DNA of 23,708 nt, taken from Acidobacteriota bacterium. GTDB lineage: Bacteria; Acidobacteriota; Blastocatellia; RBC074. The notes beneath the pieces were generated by a model. It did not search any database. It had not been told where the DNA came from and saw nothing but the letters and a program-made list of their open reading frames with translations. The stretch spans positions 1 through 23,708 of the forward strand of contig JAKEHZ010000309.1 of the NCBI GenBank assembly GCA_022614735.1, read 5' to 3'. Positions 1 to 7,747 of the stretch are shown piece after piece (within the stretch, counting starts at the first letter, position 1; the number at the start of each line of letters is the position of its first letter). The translations under genes and the position numbers were made by a program.

Positions 1-1028
1 ATGTAATTTCTCAAAACATCTTCAGCAGTTAAGTCGGGCGTCCTACGCTCAAGTATCTCATCCCATCCTACTCCATCTATTGTTGCCTTCTTCCAAGTTG
101 AATCTGTGAAGAAGTCGACCAGTATTATCAGTGCGATATCTCCTACAGTCGTTTTCGACCAGAAATCCATTACCGGCTTCATCGTCTTAGCTTCCTCTTC
201 TAGCTTGCTTATCAAGAAAGGGATTGATCTGGTACTTCTTTCGATCAACTTGGTTACGATTTCTAGATTGTTATATTCGCTATCCTGCACACGGCCTTTC
301 GAAGAAATATGGCCTATCTGTGCTAGATCCAATTCGTCGATATAGAACTTAACTTCATTGCAACTGCCTTCGTCTACTTGCACTTCGTGTGTAACTCCGG
401 TCAATGGGCTGTATCCCAGAGGAAGATTCATTTCCACTCTGTATTTTCCCGGCCTTAGGCCTGAAGCTTCATATCGACCCCTATTATCTGTTTCCAAATT
501 ATGGGATACGCTGCCTCCTTTCAGCCCTAGCTGTATGTTAGGTACTGGCTCTTCATTCAACCCTACAGTTAGTAGATCAATTCTTCCGCCATTACCCTTT
601 TGAGGTCTGTTTCTGAGAAATTTTAAGTCTTCCTCGGCTTCAGAGATTGGCCTGGTCCGTGCATATGCACCACACTCTCTTGTTTCTAATTCTTCGCTTG
701 GCGTCGCGATAGCATATACCAAATATTTCTCGCCTTTATTAAGTCTATATCCGCGGAAACAATGGCTAAGCCTTGCGATTACTTTTACCTTTTTACCAGT
801 TACGCCTTTAAAACTCTCTTCCACATCTATAAAGTAGGTTTCCACAATAGAAGAGGTCTTAACTTCAGAAACGTATCCCACAAATATCGCGGTGGCGGCC
901 ATAAAAGCTTTGCAAGGTGAATCTCCCCCTTTTCTACAGCTGCAGGCCGATGCTTCAATTTGGCAAACAAAGGTGCTTACGAGAATTGTGAGGATACTGA
1001 TTGTGACTCTTCTTCTCAGAGTATACAT
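1..1028 (-). CDS. Secreted NTR/TIMP-like protein with Ig-like repeat domain (3' end beyond window)
   Basis: An open frame of 342 codons starts at the ATG at 1028 and runs off the left edge without a stop. The start is followed by a basic stretch and a hydrophobic segment (residues 8-22). Then comes A-S-A followed by Cys29-Ser-Cys31, so signal peptidase could leave Cys29 as the mature N-terminus. Residues 29-140 carry the CxC start, Cys39, Cys90 and Cys119 and the pattern GEKYLVYA, which resembles bacterial NTR/TIMP-like beta barrels. Residues about 150-230 (LETDNRGRYEASGLRPGKYRVEM) look like a carboxypeptidase-regulatory/SdrD-type beta sandwich. The rest is helical and unassigned. No clear Shine-Dalgarno is visible. 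The Cys could alternatively be a weak lipobox (ASAC). The fold is inferred; any inhibitory role is unknown. Small plus-strand frames inside this span are shadows. Confidence 0.82.
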   Translation of the reverse strand, partial: MYTLRRRVTISILTILVSTFVCQIEASACSCRKGGDSPCKAFMAATAIFVGYVSEVKTSSIVETYFIDVEESFKGVTGKKVKVIARLSHCFRGYRLNKGEKYLVYAIATPSEELETRECGAYARTRPISEAEEDLKFLRNRPQKGNGGRIDLLTVGLNEEPVPNIQLGLKGGSVSHNLETDNRGRYEASGLRPGKYRVEMNLPLGYSPLTGVTHEVQVDEGSCNEVKFYIDELDLAQIGHISSKGRVQDSEYNNLEIVTKLIERSTRSIPFLISKLEEEAKTMKPVMDFWSKTTVGDIALIILVDFFTDSTWKKATIDGVGWDEILERRTPDLTAEDVLRNY

Positions 1029-1102
1029 AGCTCACAGTATTACTTCTAACGCTATTCTCGAGGATGCCTGAGACGTAATCGGCATCCGGCTGAGTGTGAT
1101 GT

Positions 1103-2425
1103 TTAAAGCACTAAATCAAGACCGCAACGGCTCAAAACATCTTTCGCAATAATTGTCTCATTACGCTCTGCGCCAGTTGAGATGAAAGCAAACGGAGCAC
1201 CTGATAACTCAGATAGGCGATTGATGTATTTTTGTGCGCGCTCCGGCAAGTCCTCAAACTTGGAGATGCCGACGGTCTTCTCCTGCCACCCGGAAATTGT
1301 TTCGTAGACAGGCTCGGCTGAGGCCATTTGATTGGCATCATAAGGTACTAGATCAATCTCCTTTCCATTGATGCGATAAGCGACGCAAATCTTGATCTCG
1401 TCCAGTTCATCAAGCACATCGAGTTTTGTCAAAGCCAATGCATCGAGTCCGTTGACCATGACGGCATAACGAGCAATAACCGCATCGAACCATCCAGTGC
1501 GGCGCGGTCTCCCGGTTGAAGCTCCATATTCACCGCCACTCGTGCGTAAATGTTCGCCCAGCGCGTCATTCAATTCGGTTGGGAATGGCCCGCCGCCAAC
1601 TCTGGTGGTATATGCTTTTATCACACCTATTGTGCAATCGATCATCGAGGGTGGAATGCCTGCACCGGTACACGCTCCGCCGACTGAGGAATTGGACGAG
1701 GTGACGAAAGGATAAGTGCCGTGATCAATATCGAGCATCGTCGCCTGAGCGCCTTCCAGCAATATAGCCTTACCTTCTCGCGCAGTTCTGTTGAGGAAGT
1801 ATGTGGTATCCACGATGTGCGGCGCGAGTAGCTCACACCAACGCTCGCCATCTTCAACCAATTGCCTTACATCGATCGGTTCGCCGCCGAGCATCGTGAG
1901 CAGGCGATTGGCCTGCTTTGCGTTATGCGCAAGCTTCTCAGCTAACGTCCCCGGGTCAGTCAGATCGCCCGCCCGCAACCCTCTACGAGCCATCTTGTCT
2001 TCATATGCCGGCCCGATCCCGCGCATTGTTGTGCCAACCGCGTTGCCGCCCCGGCTCGCTTCAATAGCTCGATCCAGCGCAACGTGATACGGCAGGATTA
2101 AATGTGCGCGATTGCTCGCGAGCAAGTTGTGATGGTTGACTTCGATGCCCCGCCCTCGCAACTCATCAATCTCCGCCAGCAGCGCCCGCGGGTCAACCAC
2201 TACCCCGTTGCCAACGACACAGATCTTGCCGGGATGGGTGATGCCTGATGGAATCAAATGGAGTACGAATTTGTGATCAATACCGTCGCGGCGAATGATA
2301 ACCGTATGTCCGGCGTTATGACCGCCTTGATAGCGTGTGACGATGTCAAAATGCGGCGCCAGCAGATCAACAATCTTGCCCTTGCCTTCGTCTCCCCATT
2401 GAGCGCCGATGATTGCGAGGTTCAT
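1103..2425 (-). CDS. purA: Adenylosuccinate synthetase
   Basis: This enzyme joins IMP and aspartate using GTP to give adenylosuccinate, the first committed step to AMP, in the cytosol. The N-terminus has the P-loop-like GAQWGDEGKGK with the catalytic Asp12, and GGHNAGH with His40 (Asp13 and His41 in E. coli). Further family motifs are RGIGPAYEDK, TTRVGGGPFPTE, STGRPRRTGWFD and the guanine-recognition TKLDVLD. At 440 residues it is close to the family norm of about 430. I chose the ATG at 2425 because the protein family begins at MNLAIIG. The longer frame starts from a TTG at 2470 inside an inverted repeat and adds 15 unconserved residues. The Shine-Dalgarno is weak. It lies downstream of trxB on the same strand, separated by a 48-bp-arm inverted repeat, so cotranscription is uncertain. 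Confidence 0.97.
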   Translation of the reverse strand: MNLAIIGAQWGDEGKGKIVDLLAPHFDIVTRYQGGHNAGHTVIIRRDGIDHKFVLHLIPSGITHPGKICVVGNGVVVDPRALLAEIDELRGRGIEVNHHNLLASNRAHLILPYHVALDRAIEASRGGNAVGTTMRGIGPAYEDKMARRGLRAGDLTDPGTLAEKLAHNAKQANRLLTMLGGEPIDVRQLVEDGERWCELLAPHIVDTTYFLNRTAREGKAILLEGAQATMLDIDHGTYPFVTSSNSSVGGACTGAGIPPSMIDCTIGVIKAYTTRVGGGPFPTELNDALGEHLRTSGGEYGASTGRPRRTGWFDAVIARYAVMVNGLDALALTKLDVLDELDEIKICVAYRINGKEIDLVPYDANQMASAEPVYETISGWQEKTVGISKFEDLPERAQKYINRLSELSGAPFAFISTGAERNETIIAKDVLSRCGLDLVL

Positions 2426-2455
2426 GTGTTTTCTTGTATGCTGAGAAGGTTTGAG

Positions 2456-2565
2456 GAGATTACGGGACAAACGAAAAACGGTTTTCAGTTTTCAGTTTTC
2501 AGCGTTATCTTACCCCAGCTGAAAACTGAAAACTGAAAACCGTTTTTCGTTTGTCCCATAATCTC
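2456..2565. repeat. Long inverted repeat IR1 (48-bp arms, TTTTCAG heptads)
   Basis: Arms 2456-2503 and 2518-2565 are reverse complements at 47 of 48 positions around a 14-base loop. The inner half of each arm is TTTTCAG repeated three times. The outer half contains ACAAACGAAAAACGG. The single mismatch is C/A on the plus strand, so it becomes a G-U pair in a minus-strand transcript, the direction of both flanking genes. The right arm starts 2 bases past the trxB stop and the left arm ends 30 bases before the purA start. It could act as a transcription terminator or an mRNA-stabilising hairpin; no U-tract follows it. Confidence 0.95.
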
Positions 2566-2567
2566 AT

Positions 2568-3503
2568 TTAGTGCTTCTTGTTTTCGAGGTATTTCTCTAT
2601 TGACACAGCAGCTTGCACTCCATCTGCAACGACATTCGCGAGTTGATAAATCGGTCTAACGCACAGATCACCTGCTGCAAACAGGCCCGGCATTTTTGTT
2701 TCCATCAACTCATTGACGAGCACGCGACCCTGCTCATCCAGATCAACAAGCTCTTTGACCAACTCTGAGTTCGGGATCCAGCCGATGAAGACGAAGACGG
2801 CTTTGACGGGGATCTCTTCGACCTTATCTGTCTCGAGGTTCCGCACGCTCACTCCTTCGACCTCCCTGTCCCCATGGATCGCTTCGACTACTGAGTTCCA
2901 GACTGGAATGACCTTGGGGTCATTTAAATATTGCTCTATTAATATCTTCTGCGCGGTGAAATGATCGCGACGATGTATGGATACGACCTCTGAGGCGTAG
3001 CGAGTCAAGAAATGTCCTTCTTCGACGGCCGAATTGCCGCCGCCGACAACAGCGACAGGCACATTGCGGAAGAACGCTCCATCGCATGTTGCGCAGACAC
3101 TCACGCCATTACCGAACAGCTTCTCGTATCCCGGAACTTCGAGTCTCCGTGGATGGCGTCCCATCGCCAGGATCACAGCTTTCGCTGTAACGCGATCGTC
3201 ACCACTCAATCCGACTTTGAAAGTCCCGTCGCCGTTTGGCGCAACAGATGTAGCGCCGACGCCAATGCGGACCTCTGCGCCAAAGCGCTGTGCGTGTCTG
3301 AGGAAGGCCTCGGCAAATTCATAACCCGTAACGCCATCGGCAAACCCCGGGTAGTTATCGATCGCGGCCGATAGCGCGATCTGTCCACCTGGCACCTGCC
3401 TTTCGAGCACAAGCGTCTTGAGCAACGCGCGCCCGGTATAAACGGCAGCGGCCAAGCCGGTCGGCCCTCCTCCTATTATGACCACATCGTAGTTTGTTGA
3501 CAT
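2568..3503 (-). CDS. trxB: Thioredoxin reductase (NADPH)
   Basis: This FAD enzyme passes electrons from NADPH to thioredoxin. Residues 9-16 hold the FAD-binding GGGPTG motif. The redox-active pair is Cys137-Ala-Thr-Cys140. The NADPH-binding Rossmann motif GGGNSA is at 154-159, followed by HRRD (177-180), whose arginines are typical of NADPH preference. The C-terminal FAD contact is AAGDLC, with the usual NVVADGVQAA tail. The length of 311 residues matches the low-molecular-weight bacterial class. The ATG at 3503 directly precedes the conserved beta strand. trxA lies upstream on the same strand, 186 bases away, so enzyme and substrate are encoded together. Confidence 0.97.
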   Translation of the reverse strand: MSTNYDVVIIGGGPTGLAAAVYTGRALLKTLVLERQVPGGQIALSAAIDNYPGFADGVTGYEFAEAFLRHAQRFGAEVRIGVGATSVAPNGDGTFKVGLSGDDRVTAKAVILAMGRHPRRLEVPGYEKLFGNGVSVCATCDGAFFRNVPVAVVGGGNSAVEEGHFLTRYASEVVSIHRRDHFTAQKILIEQYLNDPKVIPVWNSVVEAIHGDREVEGVSVRNLETDKVEEIPVKAVFVFIGWIPNSELVKELVDLDEQGRVLVNELMETKMPGLFAAGDLCVRPIYQLANVVADGVQAAVSIEKYLENKKH

Positions 3504-3512
3504 ACAACTGAG

Positions 3513-3571
3513 AGCTGGGGCTGGGGGGGTAAATACTTCTCTTTAGTCCCGGCCTCCAGCCCCCAACCCCT
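3513..3571. repeat. Imperfect G-rich/C-rich inverted repeat
   Basis: A G-rich segment (two CTGGGG units, 3515-3529) is followed about 25 bases later by a C-rich segment (3552-3570) whose reverse complement reads GGGGTTGGGGGCTGGAGG. Pairing is partial, with a one-base offset. It looks like a decayed member of the same spacer-repeat class. It lies just upstream of the trxB start, so it falls in the trxB leader. Confidence 0.5.
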
Positions 3572-3611
3572 CTTTATGCTAAACGAAAGCACAAGAGACT
3601 GGGACAGATTC

Positions 3612-3670
3612 AACCACGGGGGGCACGGGGAAAACTTTAATCTGTCTTTCTCCCCGTGCTACCCGTGGTT
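3612..3670. repeat. Inverted repeat of CACGGG units downstream of trxA
   Basis: The left arm 3612-3633 (AACCACGGG, GGG, CACGGGG, AAA) pairs with the right arm 3647-3670, whose reverse complement is AACCACGGG, TAG, CACGGGG, AGAAA. The loop is AT-rich and itself contains a second complementary pair with the flank (GACAGATT at 3603, AATCTGTC at 3639), so two alternative foldings are possible. It starts 20 bases past the trxA stop (minus strand), a position that suits a terminator or 3'-end hairpin. Confidence 0.8.
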
Positions 3671-3689
3671 TCGCTCTCGTGTGCCATAC

Positions 3690-4034
3690 TTATGTGGCTA
3701 CGCTTAGTCTCCTCTCAATCATCTGCGAAATGGCATCTTTGGCATTTGCCGGAATACCAACGTGGCGATCGACCTCCTGGCCATTGTGAAAGAGGATCAG
3801 AGTCGGGATGCCACGTATCCCGTATTTCGCCGGACTCTCGATATTCTCATCAACATTAAGCTTGACGATTTTGGCTTTGCCTTGATATTTCTCGGCCACA
3901 GCTTCGACTGTCGGCGCAAGCATGCGGCAAGGTCCGCACCAGGCTGCCCAAAAATCCACAAGCACAGGTTGGTTGGATTTCAAAACTTCATTTTCCCAAT
4001 TCGTATCAGTCACTTCACTGACAAATTCACTCAT
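3690..4034 (-). CDS. trxA: Thioredoxin
   Basis: A small cytosolic dithiol carrier of 114 residues, reduced by TrxB. The active site WCGPC places the cysteines at 33 and 36. The buried Asp27 (VDFWA) and the cis-proline loop GIPTLI (Pro77) are both present. The start is the ATG at 4034, preceded by AAGGAG eight bases upstream. The alternative TTG at 4049 would put the ribosome-binding site inside the coding frame and is rejected. There is no signal peptide. It sits between glgA and trxB on the same strand. Confidence 0.96.
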   Translation of the reverse strand: MSEFVSEVTDTNWENEVLKSNQPVLVDFWAAWCGPCRMLAPTVEAVAEKYQGKAKIVKLNVDENIESPAKYGIRGIPTLILFHNGQEVDRHVGIPANAKDAISQMIERRLSVAT

Positions 4035-4138
4035 TGCATTCTCCTTCAAATTTGATCAGCCAAATTCCCGCCTCTTTCGGCAGTGCCATTCTACCAGATG
4101 ATTCAAGCCCACAGAGCAAGTCTATATATTATAGCAAA

Positions 4139-4163
4139 CCTCCCCGTCTCCCCGCTCCCCTGC
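4139..4163 (-). repeat. Single-arm G-rich heptad run after glgA
   Basis: On the minus strand, just past the glgA stop, three 7-base-like units GGGGAGC, GGGGAGA and (C)GGGGAGG follow one another. I see no inverted partner nearby. It resembles one arm of the heptad inverted repeats elsewhere in the window. The three G4 tracts plus one GG could also form a two-layer G-quadruplex. Confidence 0.5.
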
Positions 4164-4169
4164 TCTCTG

Positions 4170-5624
4170 TCACTTCTTAGCGGCAGCAACGCGTTGGTAC
4201 GCGTCGAAATAATCATGCGCGACGCGGTCCCATGAATGATCCGCATGCATCCCATTGCGTTGCAGCTTACGCCATAAGTCACGGTCGTAATAGACCATCA
4301 GCGCTTCATAAAACTTCTCAATGAGCCGGTCAGGGGAATAGTCGTAGAACTTGTAGCCATTCCCTTTTTCCGTCGCCCGCTCGAAGTTATGAATTGTATC
4401 ATCAAGCCCACCCACACCGCGGACAATAGGCACTGTGCCGTATTTCAAACTATACATCTGATTCAACCCGCAGGGCTCATAGGCCGATGGCATCAGGAAC
4501 ATGTCTGCGCCCGCTTCGATCTGGTGCGCAAGCGTGTTGTTGTACCCGAAATAGACGCCGACCTGTTGTGGTAGTGTATCGCGCACGTGCTGGAAATAAT
4601 TTTCATAGCTCTCGGCGCCGGAGCCAAGCACTATGAATAAAGCCCCGGCCTCGAGCATGCGCCAGATGGATTGCGCGACAAGATCAATCCCCTTCTGTGT
4701 CGTGAGACGCGAGATAATGGCCACGACCGGTTTCTCCAAATCTGCGGGCAACCTATAACGCTGCAAAAGATCGCGCTTACATTCCAGCTTGCCCCCGAGG
4801 TCATTGATGGAGTAATTCACCGCAATATTTCGGTCGGTCTCGGGAGACCACTCGTGATAATCAACCCCGTTCAAAATTCCAATGAGATCAATGCGACGCC
4901 ATCGCAGCAGACCGTCAAGTTTGTTGCCGAACTCTGGTGTTTGAATCTCCTGAGCATACTTGGGGCTGACGGTGGAAAGCGCGGTGGAAAAATAGATACC
5001 GGATTTCATCGCGCTTGCCATGCCGTGAAATTCCATCCCGTACTGATAGACGTCCCAGGCGAAACCCAGATGCGAGAGCAAATTCGGATCGAAAAAACCC
5101 TGATATCCCAGGTTATGAATGGTGAAGAGCGTCGCAGTGCGTTCGAAGAACGAATCGCCCGCGTAGGCCGTTGCCAGGTAAGCTGGAATGAATCCGGTTT
5201 GCCAGTCATTACAGTGGATGATGTCGGGCGGCCCGCCAATGCGTTTGGCCAGCTCAAGAGAAGCGCGGCTGAAGAACGCAAAACGCTCAACATCAAAGTT
5301 GCCGCTGCCATAGATATAGCCGTGTCCGAAGTATTCAGCGTTATCGATGAAATAGATAGGCGCGCCATCCATCCAATCGCGCCAGACGGCAGCGTATCTC
5401 ACTCCACCCGCAAATGGGATACTTAAATCGTCAAAGAGTAATTCGCCAGTGTGATCGTCGGAGATATCTCCGTGACGCCTGCCCAATCCAATATAGCGAG
5501 GTGCAACGACACTGATGTCACAACCAATGCGAGCCAGCGCTTTGGGTAAAGCCCCGGCGACATCAGCGAGCCCGCCTGTTTTCGAATAAGGGAAAACCTC
5601 GGATGAAGCCAGAATGACGCGCAT
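4170..5624 (-). CDS. glgA: Glycogen synthase (ADP-glucose, GT5)
   Basis: This enzyme transfers glucose from ADP-glucose to the growing alpha-1,4-glucan chain in glycogen storage. The diagnostic KTGGLADV (residues 15-22) binds the sugar nucleotide. CNDWQTG (about 138-144), TIHNLGYQG (168-176), SRLTTQKG (305-312) and EPCGLNQMYSLKYGTVP (383-399) are all in family order. The length of 484 residues is the standard bacterial size (477 in E. coli). The ATG at 5624 begins the conserved MRVILASSEVFPYSKTGG. No strong Shine-Dalgarno is visible. No other glg genes are in this window, so it is not in a classical glg operon here. A 251-codon frame on the other strand is a shadow. Confidence 0.96.
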   Translation of the reverse strand: MRVILASSEVFPYSKTGGLADVAGALPKALARIGCDISVVAPRYIGLGRRHGDISDDHTGELLFDDLSIPFAGGVRYAAVWRDWMDGAPIYFIDNAEYFGHGYIYGSGNFDVERFAFFSRASLELAKRIGGPPDIIHCNDWQTGFIPAYLATAYAGDSFFERTATLFTIHNLGYQGFFDPNLLSHLGFAWDVYQYGMEFHGMASAMKSGIYFSTALSTVSPKYAQEIQTPEFGNKLDGLLRWRRIDLIGILNGVDYHEWSPETDRNIAVNYSINDLGGKLECKRDLLQRYRLPADLEKPVVAIISRLTTQKGIDLVAQSIWRMLEAGALFIVLGSGAESYENYFQHVRDTLPQQVGVYFGYNNTLAHQIEAGADMFLMPSAYEPCGLNQMYSLKYGTVPIVRGVGGLDDTIHNFERATEKGNGYKFYDYSPDRLIEKFYEALMVYYDRDLWRKLQRNGMHADHSWDRVAHDYFDAYQRVAAAKK

Positions 5625-5955
5625 CTTTGTATACGGGAGAAGACCCTTTCCTGTTTTTTGTGGTAAAACGGTTGCGTGATACTAAAGGTGCGATTCAAAC
5701 CTTGTCAAGAAGCGAGAAAAAGTGACAATACGTAATAACTCCCACTCCGGTCTGTGCGGGCGTTAAAAACTAAAAATTTCACGGTGCTAATGGAGTTTGT
5801 AGTTATGGAATTGAAGAGAGAATACGAAAAACAGCTTTCAGTTTTCAGTTTTCAGTTTTCAGCTGGGGCGAGATATCACTGAAAACTGAAAACTGAAAAC
5901 TGAAAACTGTTTTTCGTATTCTCTCTTCAATCTTAGAAAAATCTGAGGAAAAATC
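5625..5955. other. Divergent intergenic region between glgA and the M28 peptidase
   Basis: This 331-base spacer separates two divergent starts, so it must hold promoters for both. Apart from the large inverted repeat at 5810-5931 and a GAGG ribosome-binding site at about 5946, I see no coding frame or clear -35/-10 pair. Confidence 0.6.
5810..5931. repeat. Long inverted repeat IR2 (53-bp arms, TTTTCAG heptads)
   Basis: Arms 5810-5862 and 5879-5931 match at 52 of 53 positions around a 16-base loop. The inner part of each arm is TTTTCAG in four copies (the first left copy reads CTTTCAG). The outer part is ATTGAAGAGAGAATACG then AAAAAC. The heptad unit is the same as in the repeat at 2456-2565, but the outer parts differ. 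Unlike the other members it precedes two divergent genes and ends only 24 bases before the peptidase start codon. Confidence 0.95.
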
Positions 5956-7626
5956 ATGCCGCGATCTCTCAAAGTTGCATTACTTTGTCTAACAATGCTC
6001 AACCCGCTTACCGCTTATCCCCAAGCACAGAATCAAAACCACTCGAATTCAGAGGGTTCATCAAAAACATCACCGTTAATTCCCCAGGAAATTCAAGACA
6101 GAATCCGCAAGGAAGGCATGGAAAATTCCCGGATCATGCGGACGCTTCACTATTTCACCGATGTTTACGGCCCACGTTTGACCGGTTCCCCAAACCTAAA
6201 AGCAGCTGGCGAGTGGGCCGTCAAAGAGATGGCCGAGTGGGGATTTGAGCATGGGCATCTCGAACCCTGGGTATTTGGTCACCCCGGATGGGCCAACGAA
6301 CGCTTGACGGCCCATTTCGTTTCGCCGATCAAAGAGCCATTAACGTGCGAGGCTCTCGCATGGACTCCGGGCACAAAAGGCACGGTCACTGCCAGAGTTG
6401 TCCAATTATCGCCGCCGACCACTCCTACTCAGGAGGAGTTGACGGCCTATCTCGATAAGATGAAGGATAAAATCAGTGACAAGATTGTAATGGTCGGCAT
6501 TCCCTCCGTAATCGCCGTCAATCTCGACCCGCCAGCGAAGCGAATGGACGATAAAGCAGCAAAAGCGCGTTTCTCAGGTAACGACCCAAACACGCCGCCA
6601 TTGGCCGGAGCTCAGCAACAGCAGGGCCAACAACAGAACCAACAGCAGAATCAAGGCCAGGGTCAGCCACCAAAGCTCAGAGCAGCACAGGTGAACGAAC
6701 AAGTTGATGCATTTCTTCTTGCTAACCGGGCTCTTTTGCGTGTTAACGACGGCAGCCGCGAACATCGCCAGATTCGCGCCTTCAACAATAACAGCTTCGA
6801 TCTGTCAAAGGTCGTACCGACTGTGATCCTGAGCAACGAAGATTTTGGCCGTATTATTCGCATCCTGGCCGACGGCACGCCAGTTGAACTTGAATTCAAT
6901 ATTGTTAATAGTATCTTTCCTGAAGGTAGAACGGCGTATAATGTGATTTCTGAAATCCCGGGAACGGACAAAAAAGATGAAGTGATTATGCTCGGCGGGC
7001 ATCTCGATTCGTGGCATGCTGCAACCGGCGCAACAGACAACGCCATCGGCTGTGCCGTGATGATGGAAGCCGCGCGCATCCTGCGCAGCATAGGGGTTAA
7101 ACCTCGACGAACGATCCGAGTCGCATTATGGAGCGGCGAGGAACAGGGGCTGCTCGGTTCGCGGGCTTACATCAAAGAGCACTTCGGCACGTTCGAAGAA
7201 CCGAAGCCGGACTACTTTAAATTTGGCGGCTATTTTAATATCGACTCCGGAACCGGACGCGCTCGTGGGATGGGAGTGTTTGGTCCACCAGAGGCTGCAC
7301 AACCACTTCGTCAGGCACTTACGCAGTTCGATGATTTCGGATTCTTCGGAGCCGTTGCAACGCGCAGCCGCCGTCTGGGTGGTTCGGACCACACCTCTTT
7401 CAATAATGCCGGACTCCCCGGAATTGGCGTCTCACAGGATCCGATTGAATACTTTTCCGCGACATGGCATACGAACCTGGACACATACGAAAGAATCATC
7501 GAGGGAGACGCAAAGAAGTCCGCCATCGTGATCGCCGCTGCCGTCTATTATCTGGCGATGCGTGAGGATTTATTGCCGCGGATCAGTAAAGAGCAGATGC
7601 CCCCTCTGCCTCCGTCACGACAATAA
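5956..7626 (+). CDS. Secreted M28-family zinc metallopeptidase
   Basis: A predicted exported aminopeptidase/carboxypeptidase-type enzyme. Residues 1-24 form a signal peptide (hydrophobic core 7-20). Catalytic motifs of family M28 are in order: His349 (GGHLDSW), bridging Asp361 (TDNA), Glu395-Glu396 (SGEEQG: base and ligand), Asp430 (NIDSG), SDHTSF (477-482) and His505 (WHTNLDT). These would hold two zinc ions. The segment between about 120 and 320 corresponds to the inserted PA-like region, and a glutamine-rich low-complexity insertion at 219-238 interrupts it. Length is 556 residues. The ATG at 5956 has GAGG seven bases upstream. Substrate specificity cannot be read from the sequence. A large inverted repeat stands immediately upstream. 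Confidence 0.93.
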   Translation: MPRSLKVALLCLTMLNPLTAYPQAQNQNHSNSEGSSKTSPLIPQEIQDRIRKEGMENSRIMRTLHYFTDVYGPRLTGSPNLKAAGEWAVKEMAEWGFEHGHLEPWVFGHPGWANERLTAHFVSPIKEPLTCEALAWTPGTKGTVTARVVQLSPPTTPTQEELTAYLDKMKDKISDKIVMVGIPSVIAVNLDPPAKRMDDKAAKARFSGNDPNTPPLAGAQQQQGQQQNQQQNQGQGQPPKLRAAQVNEQVDAFLLANRALLRVNDGSREHRQIRAFNNNSFDLSKVVPTVILSNEDFGRIIRILADGTPVELEFNIVNSIFPEGRTAYNVISEIPGTDKKDEVIMLGGHLDSWHAATGATDNAIGCAVMMEAARILRSIGVKPRRTIRVALWSGEEQGLLGSRAYIKEHFGTFEEPKPDYFKFGGYFNIDSGTGRARGMGVFGPPEAAQPLRQALTQFDDFGFFGAVATRSRRLGGSDHTSFNNAGLPGIGVSQDPIEYFSATWHTNLDTYERIIEGDAKKSAIVIAAAVYYLAMREDLLPRISKEQMPPLPPSRQ

Positions 7627-7747
7627 ATACTGCAAACTCGCTGCTCTCTTTCGTTCATAACTTGAATAACTATTAAAGAATTGAAACTTTATTTTCTCGT
7701 CAACGTTTTTAGCTACGGGCATGTAGATATTTCAGGAGGACTTCCCT

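Noticed and set aside
106..603. Two plus-strand frames of 79 and 81 codons
   Set aside because: They are antisense to the minus-strand secreted protein, which has a signal peptide, ordered cysteines and a continuous 342-codon frame.
2426..2470. Longer purA starting at a TTG
   Set aside because: The extra 15 residues are not part of the family and the TTG lies in the inverted repeat.
4671..5426. Plus-strand frame of 251 codons
   Set aside because: It is antisense to glgA, whose family motifs are complete; the translated frame has no recognisable motif or ribosome-binding site.
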